64,000 nucleotides of DNA from Hyalangium gracile (GTDB taxonomy: Bacteria > Myxococcota > Myxococcia > Myxococcales > Myxococcaceae). Shown piece after piece: positions 8,450 to 16,442 of this stretch. Position numbers and translations under genes: made by a program. The stretch spans positions 106,245 to 170,244 of the forward strand of contig NZ_JAHXBG010000024.1 of assembly GCF_020103725.1 (NCBI RefSeq), read 5' to 3'. The notes below the pieces were generated by a model, which had not been told where the DNA came from, ran no database searches, and saw only the letters and a list, made by a program, of their open reading frames with translations. The stretch's first letter is position 1, and the number at the start of each line of letters is the position of its first letter.

Positions 8450-9753
8450 GCCAGAAGATCAGCGGTGTGAAGGGGATGAACGATCTCCTGCCGGGCGAGC
8501 TGAGCTCGGACATGGCTCCGATGGAGACATGGCAGTACCTGGAGCGGGCGGTGCGCGAGGTGTTCTCGCGGTTCGGCTACGGAGAGATCCGCACGCCGGT
8601 GCTGGAGGACACGGCGCTCTTCGTGCGCAGCGTGGGCGAGGAGACGGACATCGTCGGCAAGGAGATGTACACCTTCGAGGACAAGGGCGGCCGCAGCCTG
8701 TCCATGCGTCCGGAGGGCACGGCGCCGGCGGTGCGGGCGTACATAGAGCACGCGGTGGCCAACCAGGAGCCGCTGACGCGCTGGTACTACGTGGGACCGA
8801 TGTTCCGGTACGAGCGGATGAAGACGGGCCGCTACCGGCAGTTCTATCAGATCGGTGCGGAGGCGCTGGGCTCGAAGGAGGCGGCGCAGGACGTCGAGCT
8901 GATGGACATGGTGGTGCAGCTGCTGGAGCAGGTGGGGCTCAAGGAGATCTCGCTCAACCTGAACTCGCTGGGGGACGACGCGTGTCGCCCTGCGTACCAG
9001 CAGAGGCTGGTGGACTACCTGAAGTCGCACCGCGAGGAGCTGTGCGAGGACTGCCAGCGGCGGCTCGAGACGAACCCGCTGCGGGTGCTGGACTGCAAGA
9101 ACGCGAAGTGCCAGGCGGTGGTGCAGGCGGCGCCGAACATCCTCCAGGCGCTGTGCGAGCCGTGCAAGGCGCACTTCGAGGACGTGAAGCGGAAGCTGGA
9201 CGCGCTGGGGATCCGGTACGTGGTGAACCCGCAGATCGTCCGCGGGTTGGACTACTACACGCGCACGACGTTCGAGTTCATCGCGGCGCACCCGGCGCTG
9301 GGCACGGCGAGCACGGTGGGCGGGGGCGGGCGGTACGACAAGCTGCTGAAGGCGCTGGGTGGGCCGGACATCCCCGCGGTGGGGTTCGCGCTGGGGATGG
9401 ATCGGCTGACGCTGCTCCTGAAGGAGGGCGGGCAGAAGTACAGCGCGCCGCCGGATCTGTTCGTGGCGGTGGCGGACGAGGGCTCGGCGGATGCGGCGTT
9501 CGCGCTGGCCAGCCGGCTGCGGAAGGAAGGGCTGCGGGTGGAGTTCGACACTCGCGGCGGCAGCCTGAAGAGCCAGATGAAGCGAGCGGACAAGACGAAG
9601 GCGCGCTTCACGCTCGTGCTGGGCCAGGCGGAGCGGGAGAGCGGCAAGGCGCAGCTCAAGCCAATGGCGGGCGGCGATCCGATTCCAGTGTCGCTGAACG
9701 AAGTGGCCCAGGCTGTGCGCGCCGCGCCCCAGGCCCCCGCGACCCAAGGCTGA
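8446..9753 (+). CDS. hisS: Histidyl-tRNA synthetase
   Basis: 435 residues, class II synthetase. Motif 2 region (YVGPMFRYERMKTGRYRQFYQIG), the histidine-specific motif VRGLDYYTRTTFEF and GGGGRYDKL are all present, followed by the C-terminal anticodon-binding domain (about 335-420). A CxxC/CxxxxC cluster at about 200-245 (CEDCQRRLE, DCKNAKC, CEPC) is common in bacterial HisRS. The start is the GTG at 8446, which overlaps the end of psd; it gives SQKISGVKGMNDLLP, the usual N-terminus. Confidence 0.97.
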   Translation: MSQKISGVKGMNDLLPGELSSDMAPMETWQYLERAVREVFSRFGYGEIRTPVLEDTALFVRSVGEETDIVGKEMYTFEDKGGRSLSMRPEGTAPAVRAYIEHAVANQEPLTRWYYVGPMFRYERMKTGRYRQFYQIGAEALGSKEAAQDVELMDMVVQLLEQVGLKEISLNLNSLGDDACRPAYQQRLVDYLKSHREELCEDCQRRLETNPLRVLDCKNAKCQAVVQAAPNILQALCEPCKAHFEDVKRKLDALGIRYVVNPQIVRGLDYYTRTTFEFIAAHPALGTASTVGGGGRYDKLLKALGGPDIPAVGFALGMDRLTLLLKEGGQKYSAPPDLFVAVADEGSADAAFALASRLRKEGLRVEFDTRGGSLKSQMKRADKTKARFTLVLGQAERESGKAQLKPMAGGDPIPVSLNEVAQAVRAAPQAPATQG

Positions 9754-9766
9754 AAGCGTGACCCGA

Positions 9767-9793
9767 GGCGGGGGCTGAGGCCCCTGCCGGTTT
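9767..9793 (+). terminator. Hairpin after hisS, probable terminator
   Basis: Nine-base-pair GC-rich stem (arms 9767-9775 and 9780-9788, one G-U pair) with a TGAG tetraloop, 13 bases after the hisS stop. Only three Ts follow, so intrinsic termination is likely but not certain. Confidence 0.5.
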
Positions 9794-9804
9794 CGTGGTC
9801 CGCC

Positions 9805-9829
9805 AACTGGTATGACAAGCATACCAGTT
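9805..9829. repeat. Perfect 10-bp inverted repeat between convergent genes
   Basis: AACTGGTATG (9805-9814) and its exact complement (9820-9829) flank a five-base loop ACAAG. It lies between convergent hisS and the lipoprotein gene. It could be a bidirectional terminator, but it lacks T tracts and is unusually AT-rich for the region, so a protein-binding site is also possible. Confidence 0.6.
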
Positions 9830-9869
9830 CGGCCAGCGTGAGCCGGGAGCCCTCGGTCCCGGGGGCCGG

Positions 9870-10394
9870 CTACTGGCTCAACCGTTCTCCGTTCGCGCCG
9901 ACGACTCGCGTCTTGCCGTCCTTGTCGACCTCGAGCCGCAGCTGTGGCTTCTCCTGGGCATCGTTGATGACGATGCTCGCCACACCCTTGTCCACACCCA
10001 GGACGATGCGCTCCTTCCAGTCCTGGCGGAAGGTGATGTTCGGCTGGCCCTTGATGAGGCCGATGCACATCGCCTCGTAGCCCTCGTCGCTGTCGAAGCA
10101 CAGCCCATTGATGCCCACGGGCTCGAGCATTCCGAGCCCTCCGACTTCCTTCCCGGACGAGTCCATGAACTGGATGCCGTACGCCGTGACCGCGCGCTTC
10201 AGGCCCTTGGGATCGGGCAGCGGCGCGCCGATGCGGATGCGCGCCTGACCATGCTCATCGACGATGTTCAGCTCACGCACCGAGATCGACTCGGGAGACT
10301 GGGTTGCGGCTTGGACGCCTGAACACGCTCCGAGGACAGAGACGGCGCAGGAACCGACGACCTTCAGAGCGAGACGGCGGACAGGATTTGACAT
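9870..10394 (-). CDS. Lipoprotein of unknown function
   Basis: 174 residues from ATG 10394. Signal peptide with a good lipobox (SVLGAC, Cys at about residue 21). The mature part has two stretches of the form VRELNIVDEHGQARIRIG and LRLEVDKDGKTRVVGANGE, a beta-strand repeat seen in many myxobacterial secreted proteins of unknown role. Single gene, convergent with hisS. A GTG/ATG further upstream (10460) would place sequence ahead of the signal peptide and is rejected. Confidence 0.75.
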   Translation of the reverse strand: MSNPVRRLALKVVGSCAVSVLGACSGVQAATQSPESISVRELNIVDEHGQARIRIGAPLPDPKGLKRAVTAYGIQFMDSSGKEVGGLGMLEPVGINGLCFDSDEGYEAMCIGLIKGQPNITFRQDWKERIVLGVDKGVASIVINDAQEKPQLRLEVDKDGKTRVVGANGERLSQ

Positions 10395-10582
10395 GGCAAG
10401 GCCCCTTTCCAGGATGGATTGGGGCGGCAACCTAGAGAGAACCGAGACACCGTGAATCACGGCCGCGCGTTCATTGCGTCATGGTTGCGTCATTCCGAGG
10501 CCCGCTCGGCTCAGACGTGTCTTCGCAGGTACTCGGCGGCGCGCTTGATGACTTCGATGAAGTCCCGCTGCAGGAGGGATCG

Positions 10583-11287
10583 CTAGAGGCGGTCCGCCGC
10601 CTGCAGCTCGTCGCCCAGGCGCAATCGCTCTTCCTCCGAGAGCGGGAGCTGCTGGAGCTCCGTACGCAGGGCCCTGGCGCGTTCCTCATCCCCCAGCGCC
10701 ACGGCCAGCTCGGCGCGGGCCGCGAGTGCGCGGGCTTGCTCGAAAGGGGAGGCCGCTTCATTCCGGGCCAGCGCCAGGTCGAGGACCTTGGCTGCCGCGG
10801 CGTCGTCCATCTTGTTGTCACGCAGTCGGGCCGCCATCTCCAGCGCCCGCTCCATCCTCGAGCGCTGCCCGGGCTCGTGCTTCTCCGGGGACTTGGAGGC
10901 CTCTTCAGGGGCGTTTCGCTTGACGAAGATGACCGAGTTGCCGGCCAGGTCGACCAGGGTGAACCGGCTCTGCCTCGGCTTCATCCGCGTGATCCGGGGG
11001 ACGCCTGCGATGGGGAGCTTGCCGTACCGCTTCCGCAGGGCCTCGGCGAACGTCTCGTGCAGGTTCTCCACCTCCTCGACCACGACGAGGCACGCGCTGA
11101 ACGCCGCCTCCGGGTTCAGCCCCTTGAGGCCGAAGAAGTGCAGCTCGAAGCCCCCGCGTCGCACCACCGCGTACGGATTTGGCGAGAGCTGCCGGTAGGT
11201 CACCTCGAAGCCCAGGGCCTTGTAGAACTCCAGCGTCTCGTCGAGCGAGACACAGGGCAGCAGGGGAATCGTCGTCTCGGCCGTCAT
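10583..11287 (-). CDS. VOC (glyoxalase/bleomycin-resistance) domain protein with helical C-terminus
   Basis: 234 residues. Residues 1-125 form a VOC domain (IPLLPCVSLDETLEFYKALGFEVTY, ending in FTLVDLAGNSVIFVKR), the fold of glyoxalase I and bleomycin-binding proteins. Residues 135-234 are helical and Arg/Ala/Glu-rich, like degenerate TPR helices. The start overlaps the MarR stop by four bases, so MarR and VOC form an operon. Past the TAG stop the same frame continues for 23 sensible codons to a TGA at 10511 (see findings), so the stop may be a recent nonsense change. Confidence 0.82.
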   Translation of the reverse strand: MTAETTIPLLPCVSLDETLEFYKALGFEVTYRQLSPNPYAVVRRGGFELHFFGLKGLNPEAAFSACLVVVEEVENLHETFAEALRKRYGKLPIAGVPRITRMKPRQSRFTLVDLAGNSVIFVKRNAPEEASKSPEKHEPGQRSRMERALEMAARLRDNKMDDAAAAKVLDLALARNEAASPFEQARALAARAELAVALGDEERARALRTELQQLPLSEEERLRLGDELQAADRL

Positions 11288-11766
11288 TCGCGCGATCCTT
11301 TCTGTCCGTCGTGGGAGGCTGCCGCCTCGTCCTCGAGCCGCTGGCGTACCTCTCGCAGCGCGTCGACCGCGTCCCGGAGGCGCCGTGGGTCCACTCCCGC
11401 GCCGATCCGGTTCGCCCAGACCGCGTGCCGCTGTTCCACCTGCCGCAGCGCCTCGCGTCCCTTGGCCGTCATCGAGATGAGCCGGGCGCGGCGGTGGTGC
11501 GGGTTGTCGAGGTATTCGATGAAGCCATCCCGCTCGAGCGCATCGGCGGTCTGCTGCACGCTCTGCCGGGTCAGCCCCATGAGCCGGGCCACGTTCGCGA
11601 CCGGCGCAGCGCCATGGTCCACCACGCCGAGCACCTGCCAGCGGGCGCTGCTGAGCCCGACCGGCTCGGCCAGCAGATCCCCCGCCGCGAGCGCCAGCCC
11701 GTTGAGGCGGAACACCTCCAGCACCAGCTCGGTGAACACCTCGCCCGATGACGTCAGCTTCGCCAT
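11284..11766 (-). CDS. MarR-family transcriptional regulator
   Basis: 160 residues from ATG 11766 (AGGAA about eight bases upstream). The winged helix is clear: LSSARWQVLGVVDHG, VANVARLMGLTRQSVQQTADALERDGFIEY and the wing NPHHRRARLISMTAKG. It is the first gene of a two-gene operon with the VOC protein; such pairs usually respond to a small toxic or phenolic molecule that the VOC protein binds or detoxifies. The operator just upstream suggests autorepression. Confidence 0.92.
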   Translation of the reverse strand: MAKLTSSGEVFTELVLEVFRLNGLALAAGDLLAEPVGLSSARWQVLGVVDHGAAPVANVARLMGLTRQSVQQTADALERDGFIEYLDNPHHRRARLISMTAKGREALRQVEQRHAVWANRIGAGVDPRRLRDAVDALREVRQRLEDEAAASHDGQKGSRE

Positions 11767-11774
11767 TCGCAAGT

Positions 11775-11802
11775 TCCTGTCATATTGACAGGAGCCTGTC
11801 AA
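11775..11802. promoter_or_regulatory. Double-palindrome operator upstream of the MarR-VOC operon
   Basis: Two overlapping inverted repeats share a half site. TCCTGTCA/TGACAGGA with a TAT centre (11775-11793) and TTGACAGG/CCTGTCAA with an AG centre (11785-11802) give three copies of the half site CCTGTCA. It ends nine bases before the MarR start, which is typical of an autoregulatory MarR operator. Confidence 0.75.
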
Positions 11803-11812
11803 TCGAGCCGCG

Positions 11813-12265
11813 CTAGGGCTTGCCGAGATCGATCGTGTCCGGCAGCTCGTTCACGTCCTTCTCGCCGAGAGGCGGGAAGTGGAGCGCCAGCTGCTCGCCG
11901 ATCTCCTGGATGCCGGCCACCAGCCCGCCGGTGAAGTCTCCGGTCCGGAAGTGCTCGCCGAGCACCTTCGCCACGCGGTCCCAGAAGTCCTGGCCGACCC
12001 TGGCGTGGATGCCCGCGTCTCCCAGCACCACGAACCGGTGCCGGGCGGGAACGACGAAGAGCAGCACGCCGTTGCGCTCGCGGGTGGCGGTCATCCCCAG
12101 CCGCTCGAAGGCGAGCTCGGCCGCGCGCTGGACGTTGCCCCAGAAGAGCGGCGCGAGCGACACCCGCACCTCACCCGAGGTTCGCTGCTCCGCCTTCCGG
12201 AGCGCCTCCTCCACCCGGGGCAGATCGATGTGCCGGAGGAACTGCCGTCGCGTCAGCAACCTCAT
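11813..12265 (-). CDS. TPM-domain protein
   Basis: 150 residues. A TPM-type domain (TLP18.3/Psb32/MOLO-1 fold) covers most of it: VEEALRKAEQRTSGEVRVSL, then RNGVLLFVVPARHRFVVLGDAGIHARVG and the closing FTGGLVAGIQEIGEQLALHFP. No signal peptide, so it is cytoplasmic or membrane-associated. It follows the second TPM gene by 15 bp and LemA, a very common trio. The molecular role of the trio is unsettled; acid phosphatase activity is reported for plant and some bacterial TPM proteins. Confidence 0.85.
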   Translation of the reverse strand: MRLLTRRQFLRHIDLPRVEEALRKAEQRTSGEVRVSLAPLFWGNVQRAAELAFERLGMTATRERNGVLLFVVPARHRFVVLGDAGIHARVGQDFWDRVAKVLGEHFRTGDFTGGLVAGIQEIGEQLALHFPPLGEKDVNELPDTIDLGKP

Positions 12266-12280
12266 GCGTATCGCCTCCCG

Positions 12281-13030
12281 TCACCAGGCTCCGCTCGCGC
12301 CACCGCCGCCCGAGCGTCCGCCTCCGCCTCGAAAGGAGCCGCCCGCGCTGCCGCCCCAGCGCCCACCTCGGCGGCCGCCTCCGCTGCTCAGGATCTGCAG
12401 CAGCAGGTAGAACGCCAGCCGGGGGTGGGTGATGACGAAGATCAGCAGCGCGATCCCCAGGAGCATGTAGAGGATCTTCTCCCCGGTCGAAGGCGCCTGC
12501 TCCGAGCCCCCACGGACGCGAGACACGGGCGGGGGAGGGGACGTCTCGCCGCCGAGGGTTCCCAGGAGCGCGTCCACGGCCGCGATCACCCCCGTGTCCG
12601 CCTCTCCCTCGCGGAACCTCGGGAGCGCCTCCTCGGAGATGATCCGCGAGGCGACCGCATCTGGCACCACGGGCTCGAGCCCGTACCCGACCTCGATCCG
12701 GATCCGCCGCTCCCCGGCGAACACGAAGACCGCCAGCCCGTCATCCCTGCCGCGCTTGCCAATTCCCCACGCCTCGAAGGTCCGGGCCGCCCACTCCTCG
12801 AGCGGGACGCCCTCGGTGTCCTGGCCGATCCAGACGATCACCTGGCGGCCCGTGTCCCGCTCGTACTTCTGGAGCCGCGCATCCAGCGAGCGCCGGGTGG
12901 ACTCGGAGAGGAACCCGGCCGTGTCCGTCACCCACCGCGTGGGAGCGGGCGGAGGCTGGAAGCCGGCCGCGAGCGCCCCGAGGCACGACAGGAGGACGGC
13001 CAGCGCCGCCCATGGCCTCAGCCCGCGCAC
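12281..13030 (-). CDS. YgcG-type TPM-domain membrane protein
   Basis: 249 residues. Signal peptide (AALAVLLSCLGALAAGF), periplasmic TPM domain (about 35-150: VTDTAGFLSESTRRSLDARL, DDGLAVFVFAGERRIRIEVGYGLE), one transmembrane segment (about 185-205, YMLLGIALLIFVI), and a Gly/Arg/Ser-rich tail ending in a SGGGGASGAW-like motif. This is the standard YgcG architecture and usually sits next to LemA, as here. Confidence 0.9.
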   Translation of the reverse strand: MRGLRPWAALAVLLSCLGALAAGFQPPPAPTRWVTDTAGFLSESTRRSLDARLQKYERDTGRQVIVWIGQDTEGVPLEEWAARTFEAWGIGKRGRDDGLAVFVFAGERRIRIEVGYGLEPVVPDAVASRIISEEALPRFREGEADTGVIAAVDALLGTLGGETSPPPPVSRVRGGSEQAPSTGEKILYMLLGIALLIFVITHPRLAFYLLLQILSSGGGRRGGRWGGSAGGSFRGGGGRSGGGGASGAW

Positions 13031-13032
13031 GG

Positions 13033-13632
13033 CTAGAACTGGACCTTGGGCGCCTCGGACGCGCCCTGCTGTGCCTGGAAGTAGGGCTTCTCGGCGAAGC
13101 GCCCGCCGAAGAACCCGGCGAAGAGGACGGTGGGGAAGCTGCCGCGCCGGGTGTTGAAGGCCTGCGCCGCCTCATTGAAGCGCATGCGCTCCACGGAGAT
13201 CCGGTTCTCGGTGCCCTCGAGCTGCGCCTGGAGCGCGGAGAAGTTCTGCGTGGCCTTCAGCTCGGGGTAGCGCTCCACCGTCACCAGCAGCCGCGAGAGC
13301 GCGCTCGAGAGGTTCTGCTGCGCCTGCTGGAACTGCTGGAAGGCCGCCGGATCCTCGAGGATGTCCTTGCTGGCCGTGGTCGTCACCTGGCTGGCCTTGG
13401 CCCGAGCCTCGGTGACGCGGGTCAGGGTCTCCTGCTCGAAGTTCGCCGCGCCCTTGACGGTGGCGACCAGGTTGGGAACCAGATCGAGCCTGCGCTGGTA
13501 CACGTTCTCCACCTGGCCCCACTGCGCCTTCACCGCCTGATCCAGGCCCACCAGAGAGTTGTACGAGCCGATGCCCGCCACCGCGAGCACGGCGACCAAC
13601 GCGACGAGCGCCACTCCCACCCACTTGCCCAT
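13033..13632 (-). CDS. LemA family protein
   Basis: 199 residues from ATG 13632, which has GGAGGAG just upstream. One N-terminal membrane helix (GVALVALVAVLAVAGIG), then the LemA pattern SYNSLVGLDQAVKAQWGQVENVYQRRLDLVPNLV, followed by helices and SFPTVLFAGFFGGRF. LemA proteins are membrane-anchored helical proteins of uncertain function with the active part outside the cytoplasm. First gene of the LemA-YgcG-TPM run. Confidence 0.95.
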   Translation of the reverse strand: MGKWVGVALVALVAVLAVAGIGSYNSLVGLDQAVKAQWGQVENVYQRRLDLVPNLVATVKGAANFEQETLTRVTEARAKASQVTTTASKDILEDPAAFQQFQQAQQNLSSALSRLLVTVERYPELKATQNFSALQAQLEGTENRISVERMRFNEAAQAFNTRRGSFPTVLFAGFFGGRFAEKPYFQAQQGASEAPKVQF

Positions 13633-13824
13633 GAGCTCCTCCGCTAGGGGAGCCCACACCTGCTCGGTCTGGGCTCGACAGTCCTTGTTGGCTGCTGTCG
13701 CCAGGGGGTGCAACGCGTGTACCGCGAGCGTGGTGGCTGCTGGACGCTGCGTGGATGCAGGTTCTGCGCGCTGTCCGAGACCGCGCGCAAGGATTGCCCC
13801 CGCGACGGAGAAGGTGGCCCCGGC

Positions 13825-14718
13825 TCAGTACGCGCACGCCCGATCGCACGGGAGGCTCGGAGAGCGCCAGACGCGGATGTCGTCGACGTAGTACTCGGAG
13901 CCTGCGCTGGTATCGACCGAGGTGAAGAACGTGAATGTCCGGTTGAATTCCTGGGACAGGCCCGCCGCGACGGTGACGTTGTGCCAGCCATCATCCAGCG
14001 GCTCGGTGTAGTCCGAGATGATGTTCGCGGAGCCACCCGAGCTATTGAAGTGGCGGGTGGTGAGGGTGATCCGGCCTCGGGTGGTACCTCGCCGGAACCA
14101 GGCGGACACGCAGTAGACTACCCCCACGGGGGCTCCCGTGAATTGGGCTTCCTTCAACTCCACGCCGTACGTGCCGGCGGAGGTGGAGGTGCGCGTCATC
14201 TTGATCGCGCCCGTTCCCGATCTCACGGTGGTGCTGGTGGGATCGATCCTGCCGCGACCGGTGCCATCGAAGTAGTCGTTGATGTCGAGCGGAGGCTCGG
14301 CGCCCCCCTCGATCAAGAGGTTGGGAGGACAGCCCGCGTCCTGGGGCGAGCCCGCATCCGGTGTTCCAGCATCGGGACCTGGCGGGTTGTTTCCTCCATC
14401 GGAGGTCCCGCCATCAGCTGGTACTCCCGCATCGGGGCCGCCATCCGCGCCGCCGCCCGTGCCGCCATCCTCGCCCCCATCGCTGCTCCCGCCGTCCCCC
14501 GGTCCCGGCCCGCCACACGAGGGCACCTCGGACGCGAGCTGGCACGTGCCCTGGCAGCAGACGAGCTCCTCGTCGACGCAGGAGTGCTCCGGGTCACAAG
14601 GGCGCCCGATCAGGGAATGAAGCTCGGGCTGACAGCTCGCCACCAACCCTGCTGCCAGGAGGGTCAGAAGCAGCAGGAAGCTGGCTTGCACGCGGGCACG
14701 GAGCACGGTTCCTTCCAC
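13825..14718 (-). CDS. Secreted lipoprotein with Gly/Asp-rich linker and a carbohydrate-binding-like domain
   Basis: 297 residues. Signal peptide and lipobox LVASC (Cys at about 29), then a small Cys-rich segment (CDPEHSCVDEELVCCQGTC) and a long low-complexity linker of DGG/DAG repeats (about 70-130), a myxobacterial trademark. The C-terminal part (about 135-297) reads like a jelly-roll carbohydrate-binding module: SGTGAIKMTRTSTSAGTYG, CVSAWFRRG, WHNVTVAA, YYVDDIRVW. Probably on the outer surface and binding polysaccharide, by inference. Confidence 0.8.
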   Translation of the reverse strand: MEGTVLRARVQASFLLLLTLLAAGLVASCQPELHSLIGRPCDPEHSCVDEELVCCQGTCQLASEVPSCGGPGPGDGGSSDGGEDGGTGGGADGGPDAGVPADGGTSDGGNNPPGPDAGTPDAGSPQDAGCPPNLLIEGGAEPPLDINDYFDGTGRGRIDPTSTTVRSGTGAIKMTRTSTSAGTYGVELKEAQFTGAPVGVVYCVSAWFRRGTTRGRITLTTRHFNSSGGSANIISDYTEPLDDGWHNVTVAAGLSQEFNRTFTFFTSVDTSAGSEYYVDDIRVWRSPSLPCDRACAY

Positions 14719-14759
14719 CTTACCCGGCCTGCCGGCAGGGCGCAGAGCGAGCCACCGGG

Positions 14760-14780
14760 CTGATAGTCTCAGGCTATCAG
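14760..14780. promoter_or_regulatory. Inverted repeat in the divergent intergenic region
   Basis: CTGATAG (14760-14766) and CTATCAG (14774-14780) form a perfect 7-bp dyad with a 7-base spacer, between the divergent lipoprotein and transporter genes and 78 bases before the latter. A regulator site is plausible; no regulator can be named. Confidence 0.35.
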
Positions 14781-14858
14781 ATGGATTGAAACGATGTCAT
14801 GGCGACTATCTCAGCCCGGGCGCATCCTTCTCGAGGTTTCGAAGGAAGGAGCTTGGGT

Positions 14859-15449
14859 ATGAGTATCGCCGTGCTGGCTGCCATGGGTTCGGGTGCGCTC
14901 CACGCGCTCTCCGGTCCGGATCACCTGCTCAGCCTGGCGCCTCTCTCGGTGGGGCGGCGTCATGGCGCCTGGCGTGTGGGGCTGGTCTGGGGGCTGGGGC
15001 ACGGTCTCGGCACGCTCGCGGCGGCGGCGGTGCTCATGCTGGCGCTGTCCGCCGTGCCCCTGGAGGGGATCGATCGCTGGGCCGAGCGTGTGGCTGGGTT
15101 CGCCCTCCTGGTCATGGGCGCCTGGGGAGTGAGGCGGCGGGCGATCGCCGCGTCGACGGAGACGGTGTCTCGGGGAGTGCTCGCGGTAGGGCTCGTCCAT
15201 GGGATGACGGGTGCCGCGGCGCTGCTGCTCCTCCTGCCTGCCGTCGTCTCCGGCACGGCCGCCTATCGCGCCCTGTATCTCGGAGGCTTCGCGGTGGGCA
15301 GCACCCTGGCCATGGCGGCGCTCACCTCGGCCATCGCCGCCGTGTCCCGGGCTCGCCGGGTGCCCGCGGCCTTCGGGACGTACGTGCCCCGGGCGGCCTC
15401 GGCGCTGTCGGTCGTGCTGGGCGGCGCGTGGGTGGTCGGGAGCATCTGA
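14859..15449 (+). CDS. HupE/UreJ- or NicO-like metal transporter family membrane protein
   Basis: 196 residues, about six hydrophobic segments. The first helix has HALSGPDHLLSLAPL, close to the H-x4-D-H nickel/cobalt motif of NiCoT/UreH-type transporters; GLGHGLG follows in the next helix and HGMTGAAALLLLLPA in the middle. Start ATG 14859 with AAGGAG upstream; an earlier ATG (14799) adds a hydrophilic stretch that does not look like part of the protein. Nickel or cobalt movement across the inner membrane is suggested; the neighbouring genes do not help. Confidence 0.75.
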   Translation: MSIAVLAAMGSGALHALSGPDHLLSLAPLSVGRRHGAWRVGLVWGLGHGLGTLAAAAVLMLALSAVPLEGIDRWAERVAGFALLVMGAWGVRRRAIAASTETVSRGVLAVGLVHGMTGAAALLLLLPAVVSGTAAYRALYLGGFAVGSTLAMAALTSAIAAVSRARRVPAAFGTYVPRAASALSVVLGGAWVVGSI

Positions 15450-15527
15450 AGGCTCGAAGGGCTGCCTACGAGGCTCGGAGGCAGGGCCGAGGCACATCCG
15501 TGCTCGGGATGAGGGGGCAGCTCAGGT

Positions 15528-16442
15528 ATGGATCGGCGCGTGAAGCCACTGCTGACCGTCATCGCGGGACCGACCGCCTCGGGCAAGACCGGGCTCGCCG
15601 TGGAGCTCGCTCGCCGCGCGGGCGGAGAGATCGTGAACGCGGACTCGCAGCAGGTGTACCGCCTCTTCGACATCGGCACGGCCAAGCCCTCCGCGGAGGA
15701 GCTCGCCGCGGTGCCGCACCACCTCATCTCCGTGGTGGAGCCGCTCGAGTCGTTCTCGGCGGCGGAGTACCAGCGCCGGGCGGACGCGGCGATCGCGGAC
15801 ATCGCCTCTCGGGGGAAGCCGGTGTTCGTCGTGGGCGGGACGGGGCTCTACCTGCGGATCCTGCTGCACGGAGTCGTCGAGGCGCCCGGGGCGGATCCAG
15901 CGCTCCGGGCCTCGCTGGAGGCGCAGGCGGCCGCCGAGGGGCGGGAGGCCGTGCACCGCCAGCTCGCCCAGGTGGACCCGGAGACGGCGGCGAAGCTGCC
16001 CACGCAGGACCTGGTGCGCGTCATCCGAGCGCTGGAGATCCACGCGCAGACGGGGATTCCGGCCTCCCAGTGGCGCCGGGAGCACGGCTTCGCGCCGGAC
16101 CGGTACCCGTTCCGGATGTTCGTCCTGGAGCCGCCGCGAGAGCAGCTCTACGTGACGATCAACGCGCGCACGGAGGCGATGTTCGCCAGAGGGCTCGTGG
16201 AGGAGACGCGGGAGCTGCTCGCGCGCGGGTACGCGGAGGCCGCGCCCATGCGCAGCGTGGGCTACGTGCAGGCCCGAGCGGTCGTCGAGGGCCGGATGAC
16301 GCGAGAGGAGGCCCTCCAGGATACGGCCCAGGAGACGCGCCGCTACGCCAAGCGGCAGCTCACCTGGTTCCGCAAGGAGGCCGGTGCCGTGCACCTGGCC
16401 CCACCGTATGAAGCCCTGCGAAGCCTGGCTCAGGAGGCGTAG
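15528..16442 (+). CDS. miaA: tRNA dimethylallyltransferase
   Basis: 304 residues. Walker A (AGPTASGKT, residues 13-21), then NADSQQVYRLFDIGTAKPS and VGGTGLYLRILLHG, all strongly conserved in MiaA; the C-terminal part has MRSVGYVQA and RRYAKRQLTWFRKE. The enzyme adds a dimethylallyl group to A37 of tRNAs reading UNN codons. A standard-length, intact gene. Confidence 0.97.
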   Translation: MDRRVKPLLTVIAGPTASGKTGLAVELARRAGGEIVNADSQQVYRLFDIGTAKPSAEELAAVPHHLISVVEPLESFSAAEYQRRADAAIADIASRGKPVFVVGGTGLYLRILLHGVVEAPGADPALRASLEAQAAAEGREAVHRQLAQVDPETAAKLPTQDLVRVIRALEIHAQTGIPASQWRREHGFAPDRYPFRMFVLEPPREQLYVTINARTEAMFARGLVEETRELLARGYAEAAPMRSVGYVQARAVVEGRMTREEALQDTAQETRRYAKRQLTWFRKEAGAVHLAPPYEALRSLAQEA

